This document shows, piece after piece, positions 35,537-43,235 of a stretch of DNA of 64,000 nt. The DNA lies in contig NZ_LR134376.1 of the NCBI RefSeq assembly GCF_900637545.1, forward strand, positions 2,251,001 to 2,315,000. Direction: 5' to 3'. The position numbers and the translations under genes are program-made. The notes beneath the pieces are model-generated. The model searched no databases. It had not been told where the DNA came from and saw only the letters and a program-made list of their open reading frames with translations. Within the stretch, counting starts at the first letter, position 1; each line of letters begins with the position of its first letter. The stretch comes from Aeromonas encheleia. GTDB taxonomy: Bacteria > Pseudomonadota > Gammaproteobacteria > Enterobacterales > Aeromonadaceae.

Positions 35537-35770
35537 TTATCCTCTTTTTGCACCTACGATTAATCGGGCAATTGCGCCCACTTTTAAACCCAGAGCCCAT
35601 ATAACAATGCCAGAGCTAAAGGCTATTCCTACTTCCGTCATATCGAACTGAAACCAGTTGGATATATCGGTGAGTTTGGAATGCTCCTGGAGAGTCAGGA
35701 GCACATATTGACAGCTATCCGGCTGAGCGAGTCTGATATATCCCTCAGCGGTAATATCCGTGCAGATCAT
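35537..35770 (-). CDS. Small phage membrane protein, probable minor coat
   Basis: A 77-residue protein with one C-terminal hydrophobic segment (VGIAFSSGIVIWALGLKVGAI) and a basic tail VGAKRG. It is six bases upstream of the major coat gene. By position it is a candidate pVII/pIX-type minor coat protein. Not recognised by sequence. Confidence 0.6.
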   Translation of the reverse strand: MICTDITAEGYIRLAQPDSCQYVLLTLQEHSKLTDISNWFQFDMTEVGIAFSSGIVIWALGLKVGAIARLIVGAKRG

Positions 35771-35834
35771 GGTTTTTCCACGCTATCGTCGTCGGTCGCT
35801 GCGCGCCCTCGCTCCTCCTCCTCAGCGCGGCATA

Positions 35835-36155
35835 TTAAAGAGGCTTCTTGGTTGCCTGGAAGGCCACCACCACGTTGCGGGTCGGATTGCTGGGGTCAGC
35901 TTCCAGGACAAGATCCACCGCCACCAATTTAGGGCAGTCAGACAGCTCTTTAATAGTGGCCGCGTCATTACGCAAGGCCAATTGGCGCACCTCATAGCCC
36001 CAGGAGGTGATATTGCACTCCGGCTTGTTCACGTTATTTGCAGGTGCCAGGTATTCCACCTGGGCAAAGTCATAAGGAACAGGCGAACCGGATTTACGGG
36101 AGACGCCATAACCATGAGTCACGCGAGTGACCAGAACACCGGACAGAATAGACAT
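35835..36155 (-). CDS. Putative phage single-stranded DNA-binding protein
   Basis: A 106-residue protein of predicted beta structure, directly after rep and before the coat genes, where inoviruses encode the gV-like ssDNA-binding protein that coats the viral strand. No unique motif confirms it, so the call rests mainly on position and size. Start ATG at 36155 with GAGGT upstream. Confidence 0.55.
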   Translation of the reverse strand: MSILSGVLVTRVTHGYGVSRKSGSPVPYDFAQVEYLAPANNVNKPECNITSWGYEVRQLALRNDAATIKELSDCPKLVAVDLVLEADPSNPTRNVVVAFQATKKPL

Positions 36156-36182
36156 AGATATTACCTCGTTGAAGAACCTTGA

Positions 36183-37655
36183 TTAGGTCGTAAATAATGG
36201 CAGCTCACCCACATCAGGCGGGAGCGGCATCGTTAACCGCGCTGGAATATCCAACGGTTCCAGGTGCGCTGTTAATTGGTTAACGATCTTGTCAGGGGAT
36301 AACCCCTCAATATTCGCTAACCAATTGACAAGGCGGCCCGCCATTCTCGACATATTGAATACGGCATTATCCCGCGATGTTTTAAAACGGTTTTTAAAGG
36401 TGGTGATCCGAATTGGCTCATTCTCTACCTGGGCGACTTGTTCCAGCCATTTGGCGAACTGCGGATACATGCCCGCAAAATAGGGGTCTGGGTTAATCAG
36501 CACATCCAGCGGAATGATCCGGTCTTTATTGTGCAGCTCGCCTTCGGCGCGTACCCAATCTGGGAAATCAGCCGACTGCATCTGTTTGCCTTTCTCATAG
36601 ATGCGGGCGCACTTGCCATTGATACGACTGCCCACGTAGAACGAGCAGCCCTTGGAGGGCTTGAGGCCGTAGCGCTTGACGATGCCCTTGGCGACCTCAG
36701 AGGGGACGATCTCGCCGGACTGGATGGCCATCCAGCAAGGGGCATTGCCCCGTTGCGGGTGGAACTGACCAGACTCGGCCGCATCGACCGCCTTGAGGTA
36801 GCTCACCGTCTTGCCCTGGTAATCGTCCAGGGCCAAATCGACCCGGGTGATCCGAATGCCAGGAATGTGAGAGATAACGTCATGCAGAGCCGGCAAGTCG
36901 AGGGCCGCACAACCCACGCCGGAAAAACTCACCATGCAACCGTGGTTGGCCGCACCCCAGGCAATGAGGCCACAGGGCAGACCATCACACAGCAGGTCGG
37001 CAGAGTGAGCGTAACCGTGCAGACCGGAGCGGCGATCCCGTTTGCTGAACCGAGGGGAGGGGATAGGCACCCCAATCCGCTGATTCAGCTCCTCAAGCCA
37101 GAAATCGATCTCGGCGCAGCAGAGCGCATCCAGGAACTGGACGCCGTAGCTGTCGATGATGTCGTTATAGACGTGCCAGTATTTCGCATCGGCCACCACC
37201 TCGAACTCGGAGAAGTCGAGCAGGGCAGAGCAGACCGCCTTGAGCTCTTTGCGCATGTCGGCGCGAGACTTGTAGTCCGAGTGCAAGGCCCGCTCCATCA
37301 TTTCTGTCATGGACGGGGTACACACAGGGGAGGGTGCCTTGATGATGGGCTGCGACTGAGCGGCAACCTTCTCACAAAGGCGCGCCGTGACCTTATCGAA
37401 GTGGGTGAGGGGATTGAACCCGGCCGGGCGCTTCCACAGGTAACGCAGGCCCTCAACGGGCGTAGCAGAGAAGGCGGCCTGGATAGCCTTGTTCTGACTC
37501 TCAAAGCGCGGGATGGCCTTGAGCAGTGCGCCTTGCTTGGCAAGGTCGGTCATCCGGCGCAATTCGTCCGGTGCCCAGGTGAAAGACAGAAAGTCGATCA
37601 GGGTTTTGTTGCCGATAACCCCATTTATCGGCATCACGGAGCTATGACCAGTCAT
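36183..37655 (-). CDS. rep: Inovirus replication initiation protein (Rep_trans type)
   Basis: Rolling-circle replication initiator of about 490 residues. The Rep_trans core shows GIRITRVDLALDDYQGK, CSFYVGSRINGKCARIYEKGKQ and DWVRAEGELHNKDRIIPLDVL, as in RstA-like proteins of Vibrio inoviruses. The ATG at 37655 is favoured by AGGGAG nine bases upstream. ATGs at 37676 and 37634 are alternatives. The region around codons 8-17 (MPINGVIGN) is encoded by a palindrome nearly identical to the site before recombinase 2. It overlaps the end of the preceding small gene. Confidence 0.85.
   Translation of the reverse strand: MTGHSSVMPINGVIGNKTLIDFLSFTWAPDELRRMTDLAKQGALLKAIPRFESQNKAIQAAFSATPVEGLRYLWKRPAGFNPLTHFDKVTARLCEKVAAQSQPIIKAPSPVCTPSMTEMMERALHSDYKSRADMRKELKAVCSALLDFSEFEVVADAKYWHVYNDIIDSYGVQFLDALCCAEIDFWLEELNQRIGVPIPSPRFSKRDRRSGLHGYAHSADLLCDGLPCGLIAWGAANHGCMVSFSGVGCAALDLPALHDVISHIPGIRITRVDLALDDYQGKTVSYLKAVDAAESGQFHPQRGNAPCWMAIQSGEIVPSEVAKGIVKRYGLKPSKGCSFYVGSRINGKCARIYEKGKQMQSADFPDWVRAEGELHNKDRIIPLDVLINPDPYFAGMYPQFAKWLEQVAQVENEPIRITTFKNRFKTSRDNAVFNMSRMAGRLVNWLANIEGLSPDKIVNQLTAHLEPLDIPARLTMPLPPDVGELPLFTT
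37608..37635. repeat. Second copy of the recombinase 2 palindrome, inside rep
   Basis: Left arm GTTGCCGATAA, centre CCCCAT, right arm TTATCGGCATC: 27 of 28 bases match 26567-26594, in the same orientation, about 11.04 kb away. Outside the core the flanks differ. It is in the first codons of the phage rep gene. It may be a recombination site, a rep operator, or a replication-related hairpin. Confidence 0.8.
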
Positions 37656-37893
37656 CGAAAAATACTCCCTGGTCATAGAAGCCTTGCCAGGTCTCCTCAG
37701 TCACCTCGACCAGCTCGAAAGCGGTGTCGGGGTACGTCATGGACAAGTAGATCCGCATCTCATGCAGGTCGCGGAACATCTCGACCTGGCCCGCCACACA
37801 AGCGGAAATGTCGCCCGTGGGCTCATCCTGCCAATAGACCTTGCGCTCCAGGAGCGCAGGCAGATCGGTGTTTTGTGGGCTAGAGTGGGTCAT
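37642..37893 (-). CDS. Small phage protein upstream of rep
   Basis: An 83-residue acidic protein (MTHSSPQNTDLPALLERKVY to FFDDWS) of unknown function. It is the first gene of the minus-strand phage operon and overlaps the rep start region. It faces the plus-strand regulator at 38018 across the intergenic region. An early regulatory or replication-associated role is possible. Confidence 0.6.
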   Translation of the reverse strand: MTHSSPQNTDLPALLERKVYWQDEPTGDISACVAGQVEMFRDLHEMRIYLSMTYPDTAFELVEVTEETWQGFYDQGVFFDDWS

Positions 37894-38017
37894 GTGTTAT
37901 CTATTTAATTAGTTACTTAAGCGCATTCAATCATGTAACCATCTAAATAGAAACGAGCTGATTTTCGCCAAAATGGGTATGATGGGCCGATTGTCTAACT
38001 ACTCAGGAGACAGAAAC
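37894..38017. promoter_or_regulatory. Divergent phage control region
   Basis: A 124-bp AT-rich gap lies between the minus-strand phage operon and the plus-strand regulator. It holds inverted short repeats GTTAC (37910-37914) and GTAAC, and CTATTTA and TAAATAG, that could be operators of the regulator. No LexA box was found. Confidence 0.45.
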
Positions 38018-38380
38018 ATGGACTCTAAAACACTGATTGAGGCCTACATGAGGGCCAAAAAGTACAGCCAGTTTCAGGAAGTAGCCGCAGACCTAGGATT
38101 TACCAGCTCTTACATCTCATCCATCAAGCATGGAAAGGCGCAACTCACTGATGCGACTGCAAAAAAACTCGCCGAGGAAATTGGCCTCGACGTCAGCGAA
38201 GTGCTAATCAGCATGGCTGCCGTGAGAGCCACCGATCCCGAGCTAAAGAAGGCTTGGTACGAACTCCTGGCAAAGTACACAAAGGGAGCCAGTACGGCGC
38301 TAGCCCTTGGTGTGACGGTACTTCTGGCGCCAATGACCGGGCCTGACCTGACCGCGCATAATGTATATTATGTTAAATGA
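38018..38380 (+). CDS. Phage transcriptional regulator (DUF3693-like, helix-turn-helix)
   Basis: A 120-residue regulator. The N-terminal helix-turn-helix is YSQFQEVAADLGFTSSYISSIKHGKAQLTD. Then come AKKLAEEIGLDVSEVLISMAAVRA and a hydrophobic stretch ALALGVTVLLAP. This fits DUF3693-type proteins found in Vibrio inoviruses (recalled). Start ATG at 38018 with CAGGAGA upstream. The last codons (AHNVYYVK and stop) are encoded by the dif site, and the part after the XerC arm is host DNA. It is divergent from the structural operon, the usual place of the lysogeny repressor. Confidence 0.75.
   Translation: MDSKTLIEAYMRAKKYSQFQEVAADLGFTSSYISSIKHGKAQLTDATAKKLAEEIGLDVSEVLISMAAVRATDPELKKAWYELLAKYTKGASTALALGVTVLLAPMTGPDLTAHNVYYVK
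38351..38378 (+). repeat. dif: Chromosome dimer resolution site dif (right prophage junction)
   Basis: XerC arm ACCGCGCATAA (38351-38361), centre TGTATA and XerD arm TTATGTTAAAT (38368-38378). Compared with the E. coli dif 28-mer only the first three bases differ. It is the site where XerC and XerD resolve chromosome dimers under FtsK control, so the window includes the terminus. It is also attR of the inovirus prophage, whose integration leaves a complete dif on this side. Confidence 0.93.
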
Positions 38381-38460
38381 TATGATCTTGTTTCCTGTTC
38401 CCGCTAATCGAACTGTGTATAATGGAAACAATTGATCCTATCCCCGACCGGATGTCTTAA

Positions 38461-40437
38461 GTGGCTGAATTAACATCAGAACAATTAAAACCCGCTTTTG
38501 CGATTGAGCAGTTTCCTACGCTCAGCGAGCTCGATCCCATCCCTTTTGCCGCCTTACAACCCAGAGCCATTTCTGGCATCAAACGACTGGCCAGTTTCGA
38601 CGGTGACTGCCCGGTCATGCTGCTCAACGGCTTCCCGGGGGCCGATTATGAGAATGTCTGCCAGACGCTGATCGCTGCCTCCAATGGCAAGGATGGCGAT
38701 CTGTTCGATCTCTGCTACACGGAGAACCTCAACAACCCGTTCAAGCCGATCTGGCTGCGCCTGCAACCCGGCAGCGGTTTCGAGTTTTGCGAGATGGTTG
38801 GCGAGCTGCTCAAGCTGATGAGCCATCATCTGGATGCCGAGCGTCTGGTCACCCGGATCATCCGCAAACAGAAAAATGACCCCAAGATCGTGGATTTTCT
38901 CTCCGATCTGGCGGCGCACGTGGCCCAGGGGCTCGAATTCCAGCATCCGGTGCTCATCAATCTGTTGATCCATCATGAGGACCAGCAAGCCCCCGTCATT
39001 TATGGCCGGGACCTGAACTGGGACACCCTGTTCGGTTCGATCAACTACCAGACGGAACAAGGCTCGGTCTATGCCAACCAGCATCTGCTGGAGCCGGGCC
39101 TGCTGCGAGAAGCCAACGGCGGCTATCTCATCCTGCAGCTCGACGAGCTGCTCGATCAGCCCCATCTCTGGTTCAAGCTCAAGAATGCCATGCAAAAAGG
39201 CGAACTGGACTGGAACGCCTATCAGGAAGGCAAGACCCTGACCCCTTTCTTTACCCCTGAGGCCACCCCGATCCGGTTCAAGCTCATTCTGGTTGGCGAC
39301 CGCCTAGAGGTGGCCGAGTTCCAGATGCTGGACAGGGACATGTCGGAGCGTATCTTCCTGCGGGCCGATCTGGTGTCCGAGGTGAACATCGAAGAAGATC
39401 TGCCCGAGTTCCTGCAATACCTGGCCTGGTTGCGGCTGCGCTGGAACCTGCTGGACTTCACCCCGGGTGCCCTCCTCGCCCTGTGCCGCCATGCCAGCCG
39501 CCTATGCGACCATCAGGAGTGGCTCGCCCTCTCCGAGGTGCAACTCGGCGCCATCATGCGCATGGCCGACAGCCTGGCTCGCGAGCTGGAGGCAACGACC
39601 GTCACCGACGAACACATCCTGCTTGCCCTGGAAGAGCAGGATTACCGCCTCAACTATCTGGTGGAGCAGTCGGATCAGGGGGTGATCGATGGTCAGATCC
39701 TGCTGCAGACCGACGGTGAGGAGATCGGTCAGATCAACGGCCTGTCCGTCATTCAGGTGGCCGGACACCCCTATGATTTCGGTGAGCCCGTCCGCCTGAC
39801 CGCGACCGTGCACCTGGGGGATGGCGATGTGGCGGATATCGAGCGCAAGGCCGAGCTGGCTGGCCACATTCACGCCAAGGCGATGATGATCATCCACGGT
39901 TATCTCTCCAACAAGTTTGGGGCCGAAAACCCCTCGCCGCTCTCGGCCAACCTGGTGTTCGAGCAGTCCTATCATGAGATCGACGGCGACAGCGCCTCCC
40001 TGACCGGTCTGTGCGCCCTGCTCTCCGCCCTCGCCCGCCAGCCCATCTCTCAGCGCTTCGCCGTGACCGGCGCGGTCGATCAGTTCGGCAATGTGCAGGC
40101 GGTGGGTGGCGTGAACGAGAAGATCGAAGGCTTCTTCCGGGTGTGCAAGATCCACGGCATCACCGGCAAGCAAGGCATTATTCTGCCCGGCACCAACGCC
40201 CAGCAGCTCAACCTGTCCGATGAGGTGATTGCCGCCGTCGAGGCGGGTCAGTTCCATATCCATCCGGTGGATCATGTGGAAGAGGCCATCGAGTTGCTGA
40301 CCGGCTGCGTGGCGGGTGAGCCGGATATTCCGGATACCCTGTTTGGCCGGATCCAGGACAGACTGGATGAACTCAATGGCACCGCCCCCAAGAGCGGGCT
40401 GCTGCGCAGCCTGCTTGGCCGCCTATTCGGCCTGTAA
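38461..40437 (+). CDS. Lon-related protease, LonB/YcbZ-like
   Basis: ATP-dependent-type protease of 658 residues with an N-terminal AAA-like region and a C-terminal Lon protease domain. The protease domain shows LTATVHLGDGDVADIERKAELAGHIHAKAMMI, the catalytic Ser in DGDSASLTG and the catalytic Lys in VGGVNEKIEGFFRVCK. Conserved with E. coli YcbZ, which also precedes fabA. The N-terminal Walker motifs are degenerate in this branch. Substrates are unknown. Start is GTG at 38461, with a poor ribosome site. It is 83 bases right of dif. Confidence 0.92.
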   Translation: MAELTSEQLKPAFAIEQFPTLSELDPIPFAALQPRAISGIKRLASFDGDCPVMLLNGFPGADYENVCQTLIAASNGKDGDLFDLCYTENLNNPFKPIWLRLQPGSGFEFCEMVGELLKLMSHHLDAERLVTRIIRKQKNDPKIVDFLSDLAAHVAQGLEFQHPVLINLLIHHEDQQAPVIYGRDLNWDTLFGSINYQTEQGSVYANQHLLEPGLLREANGGYLILQLDELLDQPHLWFKLKNAMQKGELDWNAYQEGKTLTPFFTPEATPIRFKLILVGDRLEVAEFQMLDRDMSERIFLRADLVSEVNIEEDLPEFLQYLAWLRLRWNLLDFTPGALLALCRHASRLCDHQEWLALSEVQLGAIMRMADSLARELEATTVTDEHILLALEEQDYRLNYLVEQSDQGVIDGQILLQTDGEEIGQINGLSVIQVAGHPYDFGEPVRLTATVHLGDGDVADIERKAELAGHIHAKAMMIIHGYLSNKFGAENPSPLSANLVFEQSYHEIDGDSASLTGLCALLSALARQPISQRFAVTGAVDQFGNVQAVGGVNEKIEGFFRVCKIHGITGKQGIILPGTNAQQLNLSDEVIAAVEAGQFHIHPVDHVEEAIELLTGCVAGEPDIPDTLFGRIQDRLDELNGTAPKSGLLRSLLGRLFGL

Positions 40438-40458
40438 ATAAAGAGATCGGAGTTGTTT

Positions 40459-40476
40459 AGCGCACAACTGTACGCT
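40459..40476 (+). promoter_or_regulatory. FabR-like operator upstream of fabA
   Basis: The 18-bp near-palindrome AGCGCACAACTGTACGCT closely resembles the FabR (YijC) site reported ahead of fabA and fabB in E. coli. It is 39 bases before the fabA start. FabR represses unsaturated fatty-acid genes. The match is by memory of the consensus. Confidence 0.6.
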
Positions 40477-40515
40477 AAATTGGCCCGGCTTTGACTCATA
40501 TGAAGGATAAACAGC

Positions 40516-41076
40516 GTGACCCTAGATAACGACACCATTCAGCCCCGCCTTTCCCTGTGTGAACAAGGCAAAGAATCCTTTACCCGTGACGAGCTGCTTG
40601 CTTGCAGCCGCGGCGAATTATTCGGTGAAGGTAACAGCCAACTGCCCGCCCCCAACATGTTGATGATGGATCGTATCGTCAGGATCACCGACAACGGTGG
40701 CGAACATGGCAAGGGCGAGATCATCGCCGAACTCGATATCACCCCGGACCTCTGGTTCTTCGACTGTCATTTCCCGGGTGACCCCGTCATGCCAGGCTGT
40801 CTGGGTCTGGATGCCATGTGGCAGCTGGTTGGCTTCTTCCTGGGCTGGAAGGGTGGTCCGGGCAAAGGCCGCGCCCTCGGCGTGGGTGAAGTGAAGTTTA
40901 CCGGTCAGATCCTGCCGACCGCCAAGAAGGTCACCTACAAGATCACCTTCAAGCGGGTCATCAATCGCAAGCTGGTCATGGGCATCGCCGATGGCGTGGT
41001 CGAAGTGGATGGCCGCCCCATCTACAGCGCGACCGACCTGAAAGTGGGCCTGTTCAAGGACACCACCGCATTCTGA
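40516..41076 (+). CDS. fabA: 3-hydroxydecanoyl-ACP dehydratase/isomerase
   Basis: Introduces the cis double bond in unsaturated fatty-acid synthesis. The 186-residue hot-dog enzyme contains the catalytic His in [23 protein letters not shown] and the second catalytic Asp in the same motif (LGLDAMWQ), then [18 protein letters not shown]. Start GTG at 40516 ([17 protein letters not shown]). It follows the Lon-related gene, but with a FabR-like operator in the gap, so it likely has its own promoter. Complements fabF and fabH in the left part of the window. Confidence 0.97.
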   Translation: MTLDNDTIQPRLSLCEQGKESFTRDELLACSRGELFGEGNSQLPAPNMLMMDRIVRITDNGGEHGKGEIIAELDITPDLWFFDCHFPGDPVMPGCLGLDAMWQLVGFFLGWKGGPGKGRALGVGEVKFTGQILPTAKKVTYKITFKRVINRKLVMGIADGVVEVDGRPIYSATDLKVGLFKDTTAF

Positions 41077-41100
41077 TATGTGACCTGCGCGCATAAGGTC

Positions 41101-41130
41101 AAGGGGCTGAACATGGCCCCTTTTCCTTTT
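41101..41130 (+). terminator. First terminator after fabA
   Basis: Stem AAGGGGC (41101-41107) with GCCCCTT (41116-41122), 8-nt loop, followed by TTCCTTTTT. It is 25 bases after the fabA stop. Confidence 0.8.
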
Positions 41131-41185
41131 TCAGGATGGGTGACCAGAGTGATCTTGCTCGAGAGGGAGCTTCTCGGGGAAACGT

Positions 41186-41216
41186 AAAGGGGCCAGCACG
41201 GCCCCTTTCCTTTTTT
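41186..41216 (+). terminator. Second terminator after fabA
   Basis: Stem AAAGGGGCC (41186-41194) with GGCCCCTTT (41200-41208), loop AGCAC, followed by CCTTTTTT. It is placed between fabA and the convergent rmf gene. Confidence 0.8.
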
Positions 41217-41236
41217 GATGAGTGATGAAGTCTCGG

Positions 41237-41413
41237 TTACTTCATGAAGAGGCCTGAGCCTCGCCCCTCCATGGCGTCGCGCCAACCACCAAGCCAGTGC
41301 CCTCTGGCATCCAGGCATTGGTACGGACACGCTTCTTTCTGTTTGCCGACTACGCCAGCCTGATAACCACGAGCGCGAGCTCTTTCCAGACGGTCCCGTT
41401 TCTGTCTCTTCAT
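41237..41413 (-). CDS. rmf: Ribosome modulation factor
   Basis: Small basic protein of 58 residues (E. coli 55) that pairs 70S ribosomes into inactive 100S dimers in stationary phase. The translation MKRQKRDRLERARARGYQAG continues VVGKQKEACPYQ and ends LGGWRDAMEGRGSGLFMK, the family signature. An ATG one codon upstream (41416) is an alternative start. It converges on fabA, the same fabA/rmf pairing as in E. coli. Confidence 0.96.
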   Translation of the reverse strand: MKRQKRDRLERARARGYQAGVVGKQKEACPYQCLDARGHWLGGWRDAMEGRGSGLFMK

Positions 41414-41437
41414 CATCTACGACCCTCTTCGTGGAAC

Positions 41438-41469
41438 AAAAAAGCGACCAAGTTTTCACCGGTCGCTTT
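41438..41469 (-). terminator. Terminator between the DUF3466 gene and rmf
   Basis: On the minus strand AAAGCGACC (41461-41469) pairs with GGTCGCTTT (41441-41449) and is followed by more T. It lies about 105 bases after the DUF3466 stop and ahead of rmf. Confidence 0.8.
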
Positions 41470-41574
41470 CATCTTTACCCCACGGGGGGAACAGGGTCAA
41501 ACAAAAAATGTCATGTTATTCCGGCATTGTGACACAAGGTGCTGAACTGCATTAATTTTTCATTACCCCACTTT

Positions 41575-43227
41575 TTATCGCGGGTGGCGGCGCAGCCAGG
41601 CAAAAGGCAAGGCCAGCAGCGTCAACCAGAACAGGCTGCCACCACCGCCATCACCATCCTGACTAATCGGGTTATCGACCGGTACGTTGCTGACAATATG
41701 AGCGGCCGGGTCATTACCCTGATAATCCTTCACCGCCGGCTCCAGCTTCACCGCAACCACTGTAGCACCGGTGCGATTATTCAGATCACTCTCGCTGCTG
41801 TAGCGATAGGCGGTCGCGGCGATGGTACCATCGGGGCTGATGCCGCTGGCGTAGGCGATATGATAGTAGGCCCCCTTCTGGGAGCACTGCTTGGCGCCGG
41901 CATCGTCCAGACCACAGATCAGATCGTTGAGATACCAGTTGTTACCAGTAACCGCATCGAGCAGGAAGCCTTCCTGCATGCGGTTGGTACCGTTGGCCAC
42001 AGGTTGCTTCTGATGGCGGGAGTCACGCCAACCAACTACCATATCGCGATCGTTGATGGCAGCCGCTTCCGAACTGGCACCGTTGATGGGCTTGTCTTTG
42101 AGCGGTACGCTAGCATTGATAGTCGGGTTGCTGAGGTTGAATACAAACATTTCGACGGGACGGTTCTGGCTCTTATTGGTACCAAAACGCTGATTACCGA
42201 TGATGTAGCCATTGGCGTTGATGCCGATAGCCCAAGTACTACGCAAGCTAGCATCCTCATCATCATCCGGCTTACCTTCATCTAAGGGAATAGCCTTGGC
42301 TTCGCCAGCCGACTTCTTAGCCAGATCCAGGGTCCAGTAAGTAGCGAGATCCAGACTGTGCTCATCCATCTCTTCCGCGGTAGCGGAATAGCCTACCGCG
42401 ACCCAGCTGCCATTCTCTTGCTTGACGGCCTGAGCAGCAGACGCGGTTTGTACCATGTCATTGCTGTTGTTGTAATAGCTAGTCGGCTGGAACAGGGTAG
42501 CAGAGCCATCGTTCACCAGCCAGAAAGCGGCCTGAGTGTCAGTGCCCGGGCAACGGAGGTAGTCACCAAAGTTGTCATCGTCACCACTGAAGCAATCTCT
42601 ATATTCATCCGTATCGACCGTGCGGTTTTTGCCGGTAGCAGCAGTGCCGGTCACTAGATATTGACTGCCACTGACCAAGGCGACACTGGTGGCACTGCTC
42701 AGCACGTTGGTGTTGTTCACCTTGTAACTGCCATCCAGAGGAACCTGACCATTATTGTCGATCACGACGAAGGCGGTACGACTGTTGGCCAAACCCTCGA
42801 CCGCATTTTTGCTTGCCTTGTAGCCTACGTAGGTACCGCTATCCGGCCCCATGGCCAATGCCAGACCATCGGTCTCATTGCCAGAGACACCGAAGCTGTC
42901 ACGCTGGGGAGTAGAATCAAGGAAATCACGGCGCCAGCTGTAGCCATAGTTGGCGTTATCTTCCCAAAGGGCGTCACAGACGTCACCGGATAGAATACAG
43001 GCCTGCTCGAAGCGGAAGCGATCCACCAAGAAGTCAGAGAAGGGGGCCATTGAGAAGAAACTTCCCGCATCATTCTTCGGTTTCACCGCCAGTACGCTAT
43101 TGTCGGCACTGATCCCTGTCGCATAGCCCTGCCCTACTTCAGTAATGGTGAAAAAGGGGCTCTGTGCCGCCTGTGCATTGAGGCTGGCGCCGACCAGGAT
43201 GGCCAGCATGGATAATTGCTTTTTCAT
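41575..43227 (-). CDS. DUF3466 family secreted protein with GlyGly-CTERM tail
   Basis: A 550-residue exported protein of unknown function. The signal peptide MKKQLSMLAILVGASLNAQA is cut near QAAQ. The body has repeated beta-rich segments of DUF3466 type (for example WAIGINANGYIIGNQRFGTNKS and AINDRDMVVGWRDSRH). The C-terminus GDGGGGS, then LFWLTLLALPFAWLRRHPR, is a GlyGly-CTERM sorting signal: Gly-rich, hydrophobic helix, Arg cluster. Such proteins are processed by rhombosortase and handled with type II secretion in Vibrio, Shewanella and Aeromonas. It begins eight bases after uup, with AAGGAAG ahead of the ATG, so the two are co-transcribed. Confidence 0.88.
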   Translation of the reverse strand: MKKQLSMLAILVGASLNAQAAQSPFFTITEVGQGYATGISADNSVLAVKPKNDAGSFFSMAPFSDFLVDRFRFEQACILSGDVCDALWEDNANYGYSWRRDFLDSTPQRDSFGVSGNETDGLALAMGPDSGTYVGYKASKNAVEGLANSRTAFVVIDNNGQVPLDGSYKVNNTNVLSSATSVALVSGSQYLVTGTAATGKNRTVDTDEYRDCFSGDDDNFGDYLRCPGTDTQAAFWLVNDGSATLFQPTSYYNNSNDMVQTASAAQAVKQENGSWVAVGYSATAEEMDEHSLDLATYWTLDLAKKSAGEAKAIPLDEGKPDDDEDASLRSTWAIGINANGYIIGNQRFGTNKSQNRPVEMFVFNLSNPTINASVPLKDKPINGASSEAAAINDRDMVVGWRDSRHQKQPVANGTNRMQEGFLLDAVTGNNWYLNDLICGLDDAGAKQCSQKGAYYHIAYASGISPDGTIAATAYRYSSESDLNNRTGATVVAVKLEPAVKDYQGNDPAAHIVSNVPVDNPISQDGDGGGGSLFWLTLLALPFAWLRRHPR

Positions 43228-43235
43228 CTACTTCC

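Larger units (their letters stand above)
27937..38361. mobile_element. Filamentous (inovirus) prophage integrated at dif
   Basis: About 10.4 kb between a dif-type attL and an intact dif on the right. The minus-strand module runs rep, putative ssDNA-binding protein, small membrane protein, major coat, pIII-type adhesin, pVI-like and Zot, the classical inovirus order. Plus-strand regulators stand at both ends. No secretin (pIV) gene is present, so export would need a host secretin, as known for CTXphi. Cargo and an IS2-like element occupy 28.4-31.9 kb. The adhesin gene contains an in-frame stop, so the prophage may be defective. Confidence 0.9.
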
